Part shown: positions 1-11,539 of the stretch, piece after piece
How positions within the stretch are numbered: the stretch's first letter is position 1
Layout: each line of letters opens with the position of its first letter
DNA from: Fragum whitleyi
Taxonomy: Eukaryota; Mollusca; Bivalvia; Cardiida; Cardiidae
Direction of reading: 5' to 3'
Length of the DNA stretch: 64,000 nucleotides
Assembly (NCBI GenBank): GCA_948146395.1
Contig: OX411544.1
Span: 34,430,457 to 34,494,456, forward strand
Notes under the pieces: model-generated
Database searches by the model: none
Told to the model about the DNA's origin: nothing
What the model saw: the letters and a program-made list of their open reading frames with translations, nothing else
Translations under genes and position numbers: made by a program

Positions 1-739
1 ATTCAATTCATGAAAAAATCGCGACAATCACTTCTTCTAAAATCGTATGTAATAAGAATTCCACAAACCTCTCCCATAATAATTCCTCTATCGATGTTAA
101 TAATCTATACTGCAGTAACTTCAATAAAAATGAAACGCTATTAAGTGCTGAACAGTTTTGATTAAAAACGATACCACCGAGGTGAAATTTATTCGATAAT
201 AAGATTTACTGGCTTAAACTTCCTAACACGAATTTCACTTCGAACAGTGGGAAAGCGTTAAAAACCAACTGAATTCCCGTGTTAAAAGCCTTTATCCCTA
301 CCACGCCGTACAAGAGCTTCAAAGACTGTATTTTTAGCAATAAGTTTGCATTTATATATATTCCTTTAAAAGAAATAATAATATTGACAATCTAACTGAT
401 CCATTATTAGTTAAATTCTTTGTTATACAATTAATCGTATTTGGAGACTTGGAACGAGAGTGGGTATGATATTTGTATTGTATAACATATATATCTTACG
501 ATATTTTTTGCGGTTTAAACCTATTTATTTTACATCGATTTTAAAAGAAGTTCTTACAACTTAGATTAATCCCTCTCGATTCTGCTTCCTGGAAAATTCA
601 CCAGTACTCGCGCCGAATGTGTGGGCCAATTAAAGAACCATGATCGATAGCCGCTCCCAGGAATCCATCTCGGTACCTTTTGGTAAAGCGGCCGACACTT
701 TACCTCTAGACCACGGACACCACAAAAGTTAAAAGTTAA

Positions 740-1013
740 ACGGGATTTTTGCCATGCATCATCTCATCGGAATCGTCTTCTAAGGACGATCCCATTGAGA
801 TATTGCAAGGTATAGAATCAAACAATAAATAAAAACATTACTTGAAACAACAAACCAGATTGGTCCAATCTGATTTCTCGTGCAATCAGATGTCTTGTTA
901 CACTGTGTACACAAAAAACTTGGTCGTAAGATCGTTAGTAAAACGGGACCCATGTCTTTGTGGTTAAGACTTACGATTAATTTTCCGCAAGAAGTTTAGT
1001 AAAACGGGCCCGA
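740..1013. mobile_element. MITE family C, diverged copy
   Basis: Contains gccatgcatcatctcatcgg and aatcgtcttctaaggacgat, the core hairpin of family C, and ends gtaaaacgggcccg. The left terminus is not well defined. The 70-aa frame beginning at 1013 starts at this element's edge and is not supported as a gene. Confidence 0.65.
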
Positions 1014-3029
1014 TGACATTTCGGCTAGAACGTTTTGGCCAAAATATTTTGCCATGTCGGATCTTTGGTCAAAAGTGTTACAGAGTGCATAAGACAACAA
1101 ATGAAGTTAATATGGCTTTCAGAGCTACAGATAGAGGGGGTATTTTGACACATCTTTACACAAAATTTACTGCTTGTCTAAAAGAAGTTTGCACATTTTT
1201 TTCAAAATCTGTCTTGATGCCTTAATTCTAAAGAGTGTTACCAAAGGTCATTTGGAACATCACTCGGAATTTTCCGTAAACTGGAAAGTACCTCGGTCGT
1301 AAGTGTAGTAATTTTGGGTCATTTTTTAGGTAATTGGGCTTCTTGTAGTACTTCGATTACTCAATACGCTTGAAGAAAGTCACATTTTGTTTATTCATTC
1401 CGATCATCCGTGGAGATCTTTTGGGCATATAATAATTTGATGACAAAACGCAGTTTAAACGCGTTTTGTTATCAAATAATAATATGTCCTTTTTTATTCT
1501 TACGTTGATTTTGTTTTATGCATCGTTAATCTTAAGCGGGATCGATGATGTCTGTGACGTCATATAAACCCACGTGCGAAGTGACGAGCTTTCATTAGTG
1601 CGCCCGTAATTCCCAAGGTCTATTCCGTAGAATCGCCGAGGGTTCCCGATTGACCAAAAGTACGACCTCGATTTTACTCGGTAGATTTCCATCAACTTTA
1701 TAAAAGCTTAGGATAATGTAAAAATTGGAAGGGCACACTTTTTTTAAAACTCAGTATGTATTCCGATTAAACTATATATTTTGTCAAAAGGACCTAGCTG
1801 TAAAATAAAGCTGGGCAAAACATACGTGGCAACTAGAGCTTGGACGAGTGTTCGATTACTCGGGTATCGTGTAGGGTAACATTCCTACTCGAGTCCTTAA
1901 TCATTAGGCCTACATATACCTGTTCCCCGACTATTATATATAAGCTTTATGTATTTAATTTTAGAAAAGAATCGTAGACTGTTTTGAACAGTGTTCATTT
2001 TTGTGTGTGTGTGTTGATTTTCAGATCATCTAAATTTAGATAGTTTGAGAGCCCTGGCTACTTATTTGCGGGCCACAGACTCGCAACACCTGCGCCCCCA
2101 AAACCCTGTCGGAATTGATATGTTCGATTCACCTTTACAGAAAATCGGGATCCGCTTTACTATAAAGATGATATAAATGGTCTATGGGAACTATTACATT
2201 TTCCATAGGCGGCCATTATAACATTTACGGTCATAGGTCAGTCCAAGAGTGTGCAAAAGTGATAAAACTTGTCTTAAATTGAGGCACTTTCATTTGCGCA
2301 TGAAATGAAATGGAAGTTAGTTTGGCATGAGCCCTTACTCTACTTTTTGAGCCATTTTTGAGATGACCTTACCGCGAAGCTGTTTTTACCGGCCCCTCAA
2401 AGACATATACCCATGTTTAAAAATAGCTATTGGACCGGGAAAATAGTTTAAAATCTTTAACTTTTCGATTGTATTTCAACAACTGATTGAAATCGGTGAA
2501 AAATATTCAAACAATTTTGAATTCAATGATTTTACCAATTAGAGATCACCTTGAACATTTATTTATATGGACCGGAGTTTCCCTAAAGATTCTTGACAGA
2601 ACGCCGGATTCTTGACAGATCGCCGGAAATTGAATAAGTTCCCCTAGACCAAATATATTGACTGTAATCATCAGTCACTCGAGTGCCCACGGGTCACGAG
2701 ACCTCGAGTATCCGGGTACAAAATTTCTACTCGTCCCACCTCAATTGGCCACACTCCTTATGCACATATCCCACAAAACTATTTTAACTTTTTTTCGAAG
2801 TTTGGTTTAGTAATTACTTTCAAGTGTTCACTTTTCCATTTAGTTGACATGGGATTTGTGGGTCGACATCTAGCTGATAATTACAGCTTTATGGCAGATA
2901 ATTACATCAAATAAAATCAACTATCGATAGACAGCCTTATCAGAATGTCACAGGAGATTTTACAGTGACATTCGAAAAGAGAGCTTCTGTTACAGTACTC
3001 ATTTGGAAAGTCACTCGGTAATTTCCGTA
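1014..3029. other. No gene seen
   Basis: Mixed-composition sequence without a supported frame. Contains tgacgtcatataaaccc at about 1555, a CRE-like and TATA-like combination, and at 2040-2130 a fragment related to the repeat at 59480-59850. Confidence 0.6.
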
Positions 3030-3596
3030 AAATCAGGGCCCAAGGTTTTAAAACTTTTTTTATTCTCAATTCAAAATTTTCTCAAATTTCATTTTGATAT
3101 TAAAGCTTTTTTTTCTGTTCAAATACTCCTTTTGCCGCCACCATAGCGCAGTTGGTTAGGCAAAAGACTCCCAATCTGGAAGTCGTGGGTTCGATCCCCG
3201 GTGGCGGCAAATATCCTTTCCGACGTTTGTCTCTCACCAATGGGTAGATAATCGTAAACCTATGTGAGATAGCAGTCGGAGGCTAGGAAAGGATGTAATG
3301 GTAGTACAGGTGAGAGAAATACCAGGAATCCATTGTTAGGTGCTCCGGCCGTCGCGATATAACTGAAATAATGTTGAAAGCGACGTTAAACTCCATTCAA
3401 TCAATCAATCAATCAAATACTCCTTTTAATATATCAACATAAAAGATAATATTAATACGTATATAAGATAATATTAATAGGTTGTTATATATAACAGCTT
3501 ATTAATATTATCTTTTATTTTCATACATTCATTTATTTTTTGAAATTTGAGAAAAATTCTCAGTTGAGTCTGAGAAACGTTTTATAACCTCGGCCC
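3030..3596. mobile_element. Foldback MITE interrupted by a SINE
   Basis: Ends are inverted repeats: ttctcaattcaaaattttct at the left, gaaatttgagaaaaattctc at the right, plus caaggttttaaaac against gttttataacctcg. Interior has ataagataatattaatag and its complement. The 279-bp SINE at 3134-3412 splits it. An uninterrupted copy lies at 61502-61742. Confidence 0.85.
3134..3412 (+). mobile_element. tRNA-derived SINE, full length
   Basis: 5' tRNA-like head (3134-3209) with A box tagcgcagttgg and B box ggttcgatccc and a complementary gccgcca/tggcggc acceptor stem; conserved body (tctctcaccaatgggtag ... ggaaaggatg ... ataccaggaatccattgtta); tail gcgacgttaaactcc followed by (aatc)n. Exact 15-bp target duplications tcaaatactcctttt at 3119-3133 and 3413-3427. 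It sits inside a MITE (see 3030-3596). The anticodon arm is poor, so it is a SINE head and not a tRNA gene. Confidence 0.93.
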
Positions 3597-3685
3597 CAGA
3601 TTGTAACGTTGGCCGGGAGTTGTTCTGACTGTGCTGAATGTTTTTTTTACAAAAAAAAAAATGTTCACGAATCGGGAGAACAAAA

Positions 3686-3723
3686 CATCGTAAATCCAGC
3701 TTGTTCTAGCTGGATTTACGATG
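3686..3723. repeat. Perfect 16-bp stem hairpin
   Basis: catcgtaaatccagct and its exact complement agctggatttacgatg are separated by 6 nt. Probably the core of a MITE; outer arms are not clear. Confidence 0.75.
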
Positions 3724-3912
3724 TGTTGGTCGCCCCTAGACGTAAAGAATACAACGAATTTTTTTAAGTCTTTAATGAACGGACCTGGCTGGTGCATATG
3801 CTTAGGTTGTGAAAAATAATCTATTAGATCTACTTCAATGAAAAAACAATAACAAAAATAACGAAGCATCTTCATAAAACAATATAGATTAAGCTTAGTT
3901 GAACAAGTTATG

Positions 3913-4050
3913 TACATGTATATATTTATTATAACAATAACTATAATTATAATAATGCTTCTGATGATGAGAATAATGCTTCTGATGATGAGAATAATTC
4001 TAGTGATGATAATGATAATGATAATGATGATGATGATGATGATGATGATG

Positions 4051-4088
<38 letters not shown>
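3913..4088. repeat. Compound microsatellite (ata, gat and aat repeats)
   Basis: Two copies of gcttctgatgatgagaataa, then (gataat)n, (gat)n and (aat)n to 4088. The open frames on both strands here translate to runs of Ile/Met or Leu/Ser and are artefacts of the repeat. Confidence 0.92.
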
Positions 4089-4089
<1 letters not shown>

Positions 4090-4559
4090 GTGCTTTTTCT
4101 TCGCAGTATGGGTCACATATATTACGATTTGAAGATGCATAGAACAAATTTATCTGATACCGATACATTGCAATTTATAATGCCCCTTTCCACAGACCGT
4201 GGTCCCCCATTTGATAAATTAGACCGACATTCCGGGTATCCTAGCACAAAACCACTAGATGCAAATTCGGGATTTGTTAACTACGGATAACCATTATTTA
4301 TGAGGTTGTTTGGACGATTTAAGGTGAATGTCTTGCTATACTAACACTTCTTTTTGTCTGCATATCTGAAAACGCCAGATAGGTCTAGTAGTTGCGGACT
4401 AGATCAAACGGAAGTTTTTGTTATCCTCGAATATAAGGGGAAAGCTCAAAACAGTAAAGCCTATAAAACAACCAAACAATATAAACCGTGTCGTCATTGT
4501 GCAACATAAACCACTTGGCTACAGCTTGATCAAATCTGTACACCCGTTTATAACACTGT

Positions 4560-4990
4560 GAAATTGACTCTCATTACGACCAAAACCATTCATAATAGTT
4601 CACTCAGCGCTCCATTCATTCTTTCCAAACACACACTCAAACCATTCAAAAACTCTCAAATCGCTAAAAATGATAACAACCACATTCAAAATATACATCG
4701 TCTGAAACAATCCACGATTTCGCGGACTTAACTGAATTTCATTTATCATAGTTCGTGAAGACATAGATAGCTAGTTATAGAACCTATATGCATATTTCAT
4801 TAAAAGGAGCTAATGAATATCGCTTATTTTGTTCTTCGTGAACAAAATTAGCGATATTAGATTGCGAGTACCTCCCTTTCAATTTTATTTAAATCTCACC
4901 CATTATACCTGTTCTCGATTTCACCCCAAATCATTCAAATATTATTAAACTCGTCAATTTCACGATGTACTTCACTATAAGAAGGCTTGT
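4560..4990. mobile_element. MITE family H
   Basis: Central hairpin aatatcgcttattttgttct / agaacaaaattagcgatatt type, followed by acctccctttcaa and ending gtcaatttcacgatgtactt. Related sequence at 39617-39982, a central/right part at 14985-15120, and a right end at ~12960-13015. Confidence 0.75.
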
Positions 4991-5154
4991 GTTGCTTACT
5001 GATCATGTAACAAATTTCAGCACCACGACATCAAGTCTATTGAAACGTCGTAGCTAAAATTAAGGACAACTTTACTTTGATTTTGGCATCCAACCAGATG
5101 AAGATTCATTGATAACAGGCCTACCGCCAGTATATATATCTTCTACATTTTCTA

Positions 5155-5237
5155 TCTACTAAGCGCAAAGTGAAGACTCTGATCAGACTTTGCGAATGCA
5201 CAGTTTGAAATTGTTGGAAATCTCACACACATGCTCT
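5155..5237. mobile_element. MITE family D, fragment
   Basis: agcgcaaagtgaagactctg, then gaaattgttggaaatctcac; the right half of a family D element without its left terminus. Confidence 0.65.
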
Positions 5238-5420
5238 TATATGAACTACGAGTCTTGATCACTTATTTTTTCTACCGTATATCGCCGATTTTCTTCTAAG
5301 GCCTAGTAGCTATAGCTTGAAACAAGCTGTAGTTACGAGGTTTTAGAAGAAAACGACAATACAATTAACTATTTAGTCTTGCCACCAACAAATTGAACTT
5401 AAATAAGAATGGAACCAAAG

Positions 5421-6376
5421 CAGGTGTTATGGCCGTGTCAGTTTGAGCTTGTTTTTTACATGATTAGAGCGGAAGATTGACAGCGTATGTGAAATCTCAT
5501 TTCGTTACTATGTGAGGGGTCTCGGGGAAAAAGTAAAGATAAAAATCGGAACTGTCTATCAATCATTCCTACTGATAAGGCAGGTGTTATGGCCGTGTCA
5601 GTTTGAGCTTATTTTTACATGATTAGAGCGGAAGATTGGCAGGGTATGTGAAATCTCATTTCGTAACTATGTGAGGGGTCCCGGGGAAAAAGTAAAGATA
5701 AAAATCGGAACTGTCTATCAATCATTCCTACTGATAAGGCAGGTGTTATGGCCGTGTCAGACTGTGCTTGTTTTTACATGATTAGAGCGGAAGATTGACA
5801 GGGTATGTGAAATCTCATTTCGTTACTATGTGAGGGGTCTCGGGGAAAAAGTAAAGATAAAAATCGGAACTGTCTATCAATCATTCCTACTGATAAGGCA
5901 GGTGTTATGGCCGTGTCAGTTTGAGCTTGTTTTTTACATGATTAGAGCGGAAGATTGGCAGGGTATGTGAAATCTCATTTCGTTACTATGTGAGGGGTCT
6001 CGGGGAAAAAGTAAAGATAAAAATCGGAACTGTCTATCAATCATTCCTACTGATAAGGCAGGTGTTATGGCCGTGTCAGACTGAGCTTGTTTTTACATGA
6101 TTAGAGCGGAAGATTGGCAGGGTATGTGAAATCTCATTTCGTTACTATGTGAGGGGTCTCGGGGAAAAAGTAAAGATAAAAATCGGAACTGTCTATCAAT
6201 CATTCCTACTGATAAAGCAGGTGTTATGGCCGTGTCAGTTTGAGCTTATTTTTACATGATTAGAGCGGAAGATTGGCAGGGTATGTGAAATCTCATTTCG
6301 TAACTATGTGAGGGGTCCCGGGGAAAAAGTAAAGATAAAAATCGGAACTGTCTATCAATCATTCCTACTGATAAGC
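5421..6376. repeat. 159-bp tandem satellite, six units
   Basis: Units starting caggtgttatggccgtgtca at 5421, 5581, 5740, 5899, 6059 and 6218; unit length 159-160 bp, >95% alike by eye. Ends with cattcctactgataag. Small diagnostic variants (gtttgagctt or actgagctt, gtctcgg or gtcccgg) recur between non-adjacent units, units 2 and 6 being nearly identical, which suggests multi-unit duplication or gene conversion. No coding potential seen. Confidence 0.95.
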
Positions 6377-7678
6377 CTTACTTTTTATATTTACTTTATC
6401 CTTTACATAACTCTTATTCTTTAAAATATTAACAAGGACCTTACATTTTAATTCGATATTTTAAGCAGTAACAGTAGTGTTGGAATAACAAACTATAGGT
6501 AAACCTCGATGGTTATTTGTTTATAATCAGACATTTGGCGTGTTAAATATGGATAAATTGGGACCAGTGTTGTTTTTTTTTTGTTGTTGTTGTCACGTTT
6601 CCTATCTATACTTATTGAGCAAAGAAACGCTTACTCACTGGGACTTGTATTTTTACTGGGATTTGTATTATAAATGCATACTTTAGAGCTCTCGCGTGTC
6701 ATCGTGTAAACGTAACGTGCTTTCGAAACAACCTTTATCATGAAAAAAGTAATAATTAAATGGCCAAAACTAAAAAAGTGGTTTAAGTGATGAGTTTTAT
6801 AACTCTATCAGTATATAGATAATTGTATTTGTAATTAAGTACCGCCAATCACAGGTACAACCATTTTTTCCCTACAAAATCATACACATGTTATATGGCT
6901 TATTAATCATGTGCTGAGTCCCTGTGCCGCCAACTCATGCTTTCTGGACTTTATTTCACTACACCCCTTCTCCTGGCTAAGCCACGTTTTCCCTTGTTTA
7001 ACAATATTACCAGGTTTGACTTTACGCCTGCAGAATATCAACAAATCCCGACAATAAGCGCATGGTCGGGTAACTAGTTAGAACGTTCTGTGAAAATTTT
7101 ACCCAAACCCGTCTATAATTGTATGAAAAATTGCGATATCAAAATGCCCTCTGCCAACTTGCATCCAACATTTGACAAACGTAATTGTGACTAGAATTAT
7201 TTTTCCCACAAATGGGTGTAAATAAGTAATACGCATCACTGGGATGAGAAGCTGGTGGCTCAGATGAAATATTGTGGTTGTACTGGTGGTAGAAACGACA
7301 GGAAACCATGGGTACTAGAATAGAATAGAATAGAATAGAATAGAATATATTATTAACCAATCAAGGACCCTCACGGATACTTGGTGCACCGTCCGCCGCG
7401 CTATATTTTTGAATGTGGCGTTAAACCCATCGACTGGTACCATGTCTACTATCAATATTGGTTGTTGTTTTTTTAAAGTCGGTGATGGGAACAGTCTAGT
7501 TTAACTCAATACAAACAAACAAACAAACAAACAAACAAAGTAGTAAAGAGGTTCGAAGGCCAAGCCTTATTATAGAGCAGATAAATCATCACAGAAATAT
7601 ATTTGACGAAGTAATAAATGGTTCAAGCCAATCACTAAGGCCTTCGACAATGCAGTCAATCGCATATTCAGCATCGGC
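6377..7678. other. No gene seen; two microsatellites
   Basis: AT-rich. (agaat)n at about 7316-7347 and a SINE-tail-like piece gtggcgttaaacccatcga at about 7420. The 73-aa minus-strand frame overlaps the microsatellite and is not supported. (aaac)n at about 7510-7540. Confidence 0.7.
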
Positions 7679-7947
7679 CCCAGGGGCCTGCTTTACTAAA
7701 CATCTTTCGATAACATATTTGCGTAAGTCAAAAATTAAAGTTGCTTCTACAGTAGTAACATAATATGGAATTCTACCACGCATCATCTTATTGGAATCGT
7801 CTTCTAAAGACGATTCCAATTTAGAAGACGATTCCAATGAGATATTGCAAGGCAGAAACCTAACCATTAATGATAACACCAGGTCCGATTTGTGAAGTTG
7901 ACTTACGATCATTTTTTTCGTAAGATCTTTAGTACAATGGGCCCCTG
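7679..7947. mobile_element. MITE family C, full length
   Basis: Terminal inverted repeats caggggcctgctttactaaa and agtacaatgggcccctg; core hairpin tcgtcttctaaagacgattc, here with an extra duplicated arm (cgattccaatttagaagacg). A minus-strand frame of 107 aa lies wholly within it and is an artefact. Confidence 0.88.
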
Positions 7948-8954
7948 ACTTTCAGAAAGGCAGACAAACGTATCGCTTAGGCCTACCACGCCTCTAGGTT
8001 AAGTCAAGCCAGTAATACGGATCGCTTACTGCGCCCTCTGCGCTCCGACAAGACAGGCGAACTCAGATCTGAAACGTCATGTCAGTATTCACAATTCATC
8101 AGGTCATGGACATCAAAACATAATTTGAGACGATACTTAAACGTCATAACTACAGTTCAGACGGTCCACAAACAATTTTCTTTTTTTCAAAATGGCGGAG
8201 AATGACGTCACAACATTTTCTGTTGAAACGATGGCATGGTTGATTGGCCAATCGGATTTTGTAAATGACAGCCACGAAAAGTTCATTGTAGTTTGGAGAA
8301 GCAAATTTCTATTGACAATGTTCTATCTGCGTGTTTTATGCGCAAAGTCTAGATAATTCTGCTAATTCGTTTAGTGCCTCGAAAAACCATGTATCAGCAA
8401 AAACTGTGATAGTTGTTGAAAACCAGTAATGTTATCTATCAGTGTAACCAATTCTCGAAAGTCTAACACTTACTCAAAATACAATTCCGTAAACAATAGC
8501 TCTGTATTGTACTTTAGAAAATAAGCACCCTTTTGTATTCCATAAACGTACGATGTGTTTGCAACAATCTGCACTGCACATATGTCATTCCTTAATTATT
8601 TTTAAACTTTTTTTAATAAATTCATATAATTGCTTATCTTTCTATTTACTTATTTATTCATTTATTGCTATAATTTCATTTTCATTCATTCATTTTGGTA
8701 TACAGCTTGTAATTTTGGCCTTTAAAAAGATGCCTAGCACAAATAATATAAATTTGGGTCCAAGAGTACTCAGACTTTTTCGTTCTCAACTGAGTATTGA
8801 CTCATTTCTCCAATTAGAATTACTGATTAAGATCTGCGTAAACACTGTTGGAAACCATTGGAATCTTTAAACGGAATTGCTTAAATGTTCTTTGTACATA
8901 TCCAGAAATGTATAATATAAAAGAATATAATATTGGTCCCGGACCGAAGATTTT

Positions 8955-9174
8955 TGTTTGAATGGGGTTTTACGCCGCCTTCAACAATCTTTCAGCTATA
9001 TCGCGGCGGCTTGAGCACCTAACAATGTTTTCCCGGTATTTCTCACACCAGTACTATCATAACACCCTTTCCTAGCTTTCAGCTGCTATCCCAAATAGGT
9101 CTAAGATTTATCGACCCATTGGTGAGAAACAAATAGTCGGAAAGAATGTGTGCCGCCGTCGGGGATCGAACCCA
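8955..9174 (-). mobile_element. SINE, 5'-truncated copy
   Basis: Minus-strand copy of the SINE at 3134: body plus B box (ggttcgatccccgacggcgg read on the minus strand). It is flanked by 15-bp direct repeats cggaccgaagatttt at 8940-8954 and 9175-9189, so the copy begins within the tRNA head. A short frame at 9146 lies over this end and is not a gene. Confidence 0.85.
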
Positions 9175-9654
9175 CGGACCGAAGATTTTAGGAGGTCCAA
9201 AAAGCGCCTCCTTCGACTATGCTGCACAAGCTTTCCTGCCCTGTGTTCAGGATGACAAAACTGTGCTAACTATTTGCCAATTTTACCCCGCTGCACAGGA
9301 GCACATGCAAAGCGGGGTGTATGAGAATAAATCGCTATTGTGACTCGTCGATTGTATACAAATGTACTGGAATCACAATGCCATATTCGAGTTATAATTA
9401 GCAAACATTTTGCACCGCAGGGCTAGGTAGAACTTTCTAGCTTTATATTGATTGTCAGAAACTAGAAAAATTAATCAACAAATAAATCAAGCTGTAGTTA
9501 CGACGTTTATGTTGTCCAGCAGCAAAAAATTGTTGAAAAATTGCGGAGGTCAACAGTAAACCCATTACAACTAAGTGTTTTGATTAGTCCATCGATATTT
9601 CTAGTGACGGCAGCGATCTGTTGCTTCAACCATTTCGTATTATCCACGATTTTC

Positions 9655-10405
9655 CCCTGGCAGGGCGGGGCCTAAATAACGGGTCGATGCACTTAAGGTT
9701 AAGGTTATTCTGCGAAATTAATGAACTGGCAGGGCGGGGCTTAACTGTGACTTAATTTGGCGAGTTGACTTTTCAATAGTTTTAGTCGGTAATCATCGTT
9801 AACGCATGCAAATAACTGTATCCTAAAACCTAAAGGATTCACGTGCTTTGAGAGAGTGAACACATTTCATCGTTTGGTTACCAATGCCTCGTAACTTCAG
9901 CTTGATTAAGCTGAAGTTACGAGGATTTGGTTACCAATCAACGATTTAAGGTCTCGAGTTATTTATGTCGACTCTCTTTAGAAGTAGGTTATTTCAGATA
10001 GAAGTTGATTTCCCTTAACCTTTTAGAAGTGCAACGACCCGTTACTTAGGCTCCGCCCTGCCAGGGCATTAATCATGGATAATAATCAGCCTTTATTCAT
10101 TATTATTTACTTCTAAAGATAGTCGACATAATTAACTTGAAACCGTAAAGCTTATATTGGTAATCAAACCCTAGTAACTTCAGCTTGTCCAAGCTGAAGT
10201 TACGAGGCTTTGGTGACTCAACGATGAAATGTGTTCACTTCCTCTTAGCACGTGAATCCTTTGGTTTTAGGATACAGTTAATTGCACGCGTTCACGATAA
10301 TTGCCGACTAACCTTTCAGTGTACCCAAAATAATTAAAAGTAAACTCGCCAAATTACGTCACGGCTAAGCCCCGCCCTGCCAGTTCATTAATAACGCAGA
10401 ATATA
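9655..10405. mobile_element. ~750 bp foldback element
   Basis: Long inverted arms: aatgaactggcagggcgggg at about 9720 pairs with ccccgccctgccagttcatt at about 10370; tttggcgagttgac pairs with taaactcgccaaatt; ggattcacgtgctttgagag pairs with cctcttagcacgtgaatcct. Each arm carries its own small hairpin cctcgtaacttcagctt / aagctgaagttacgagg (about 9888-9928 and 10170-10208). A diverged copy is at 49345-49705. No transposase frame seen. Confidence 0.85.
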
Positions 10406-10565
10406 TATATAATACGTACTAAGAGTTTTGTATGAGAAAAAACATCTAACGAGGTTGGGAGAATTGATCATTGTCGAGGCTCTGCCGAGACAATTATCAA
10501 TGCCCACAACCGAATTAGATATTCTTTCATACAATACACTAAGTACGTATTATATTTATCTTATA
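10405..10565. mobile_element. Palindromic MITE
   Basis: aatacgtactaagagttttg ... caatacactaagtacgtatt with centre attgtcgaggctctgccgag. Same family as the insert in the MITE at 58014. The 63-aa plus-strand frame here is an artefact of the palindrome. Confidence 0.85.
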
Positions 10566-11539
10566 ACCACTATTTGTCTTGTTTTCGTCGATGTTTCTAA
10601 AAGAAAAGCAAGTTTCTAAAAGTATAGTTCCGCAAGAAAGAGTGAGGTTCGAGAAACCGTTATCTCCTATCATTTTCAATGTAAAATTGATCTTTGATCA
10701 CTCACTAGAAATTGCAGGTCTATAACCGCATTATATAATTGTTCTAAAAATAACTATTTGATATCATAAAAAATATCATACGGGATGTTATCACACGGAT
10801 ATTTGTATAGTTATAAGATAAAATGATTTCTACCTTGAAAATATCAGTTTCTTAGAACCTTCATTCAGCCCTACCAAAGCGGTAAAAGGTTGAACCATTT
10901 ATTACATCGTCAAAGATATTTCTGTAATGATTTATCTGCTCTATAATACTTTTACCATGCATTCACCGCGTGTACGGGTCATGTGAAACTGATCCTGTAT
11001 ATGCAGTCTGAACCTGAAAACTAGCGGTAGATCTACGGGCGATTCGAGGGGTTCAAACGAACCCTTTCAATAACCTAATTATCTTTCATTTATGTGGGGA
11101 ATGCAATCAAATGTTAGTGTTTTATAAGGAAAACGAACCCCCATTTGCAGTGTTAGAGCCCCTGCAGAGAAATCCTTTTTTCGTAGCAGAATTTGAATGA
11201 AGTCAGTCTTACTAAGATTTCTTAAATCGCCGATGGAGACATAATCATATGAGACCCATAACTTTGCATAATCAAAGTACTGAAAGTACTGATAAGTTGG
11301 AATCCGTTTTAGAGACAGTGACCTCAAGCCACTAACGAAGCTCGCACCTCCAGCCCACCACAGGTGATTACATAATACGTCTCGCCTTTTGACGGGCATA
11401 TATAAATCAATGTATTTCAACAACGAGAGACGCTTAAACCCCTGATTTGCTATACAGGCCTGCAACTGATGGAAGAAAAATGATGACAAGAGGGCAAAAA
11501 TGGTCCTAAACCACTGTCCTGAATCCGATTTGTCCAGTG

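Noticed and set aside
3134..3209. tRNA gene
   Set aside because: A and B boxes and the acceptor stem are good, but the anticodon arm does not fold normally and the sequence continues into a SINE body with tail and target duplications.
3910..4290. 126-aa plus and 73-aa minus frames
   Set aside because: Mostly translations of a gat/aat microsatellite (Ile/Met or Leu/Ser runs).
11079..11489. 136-aa minus-strand frame
   Set aside because: Longest frame outside the receptor gene and without obvious repeat content, but no domain, no recognisable family, no splice context and no second exon; length is within chance expectation.
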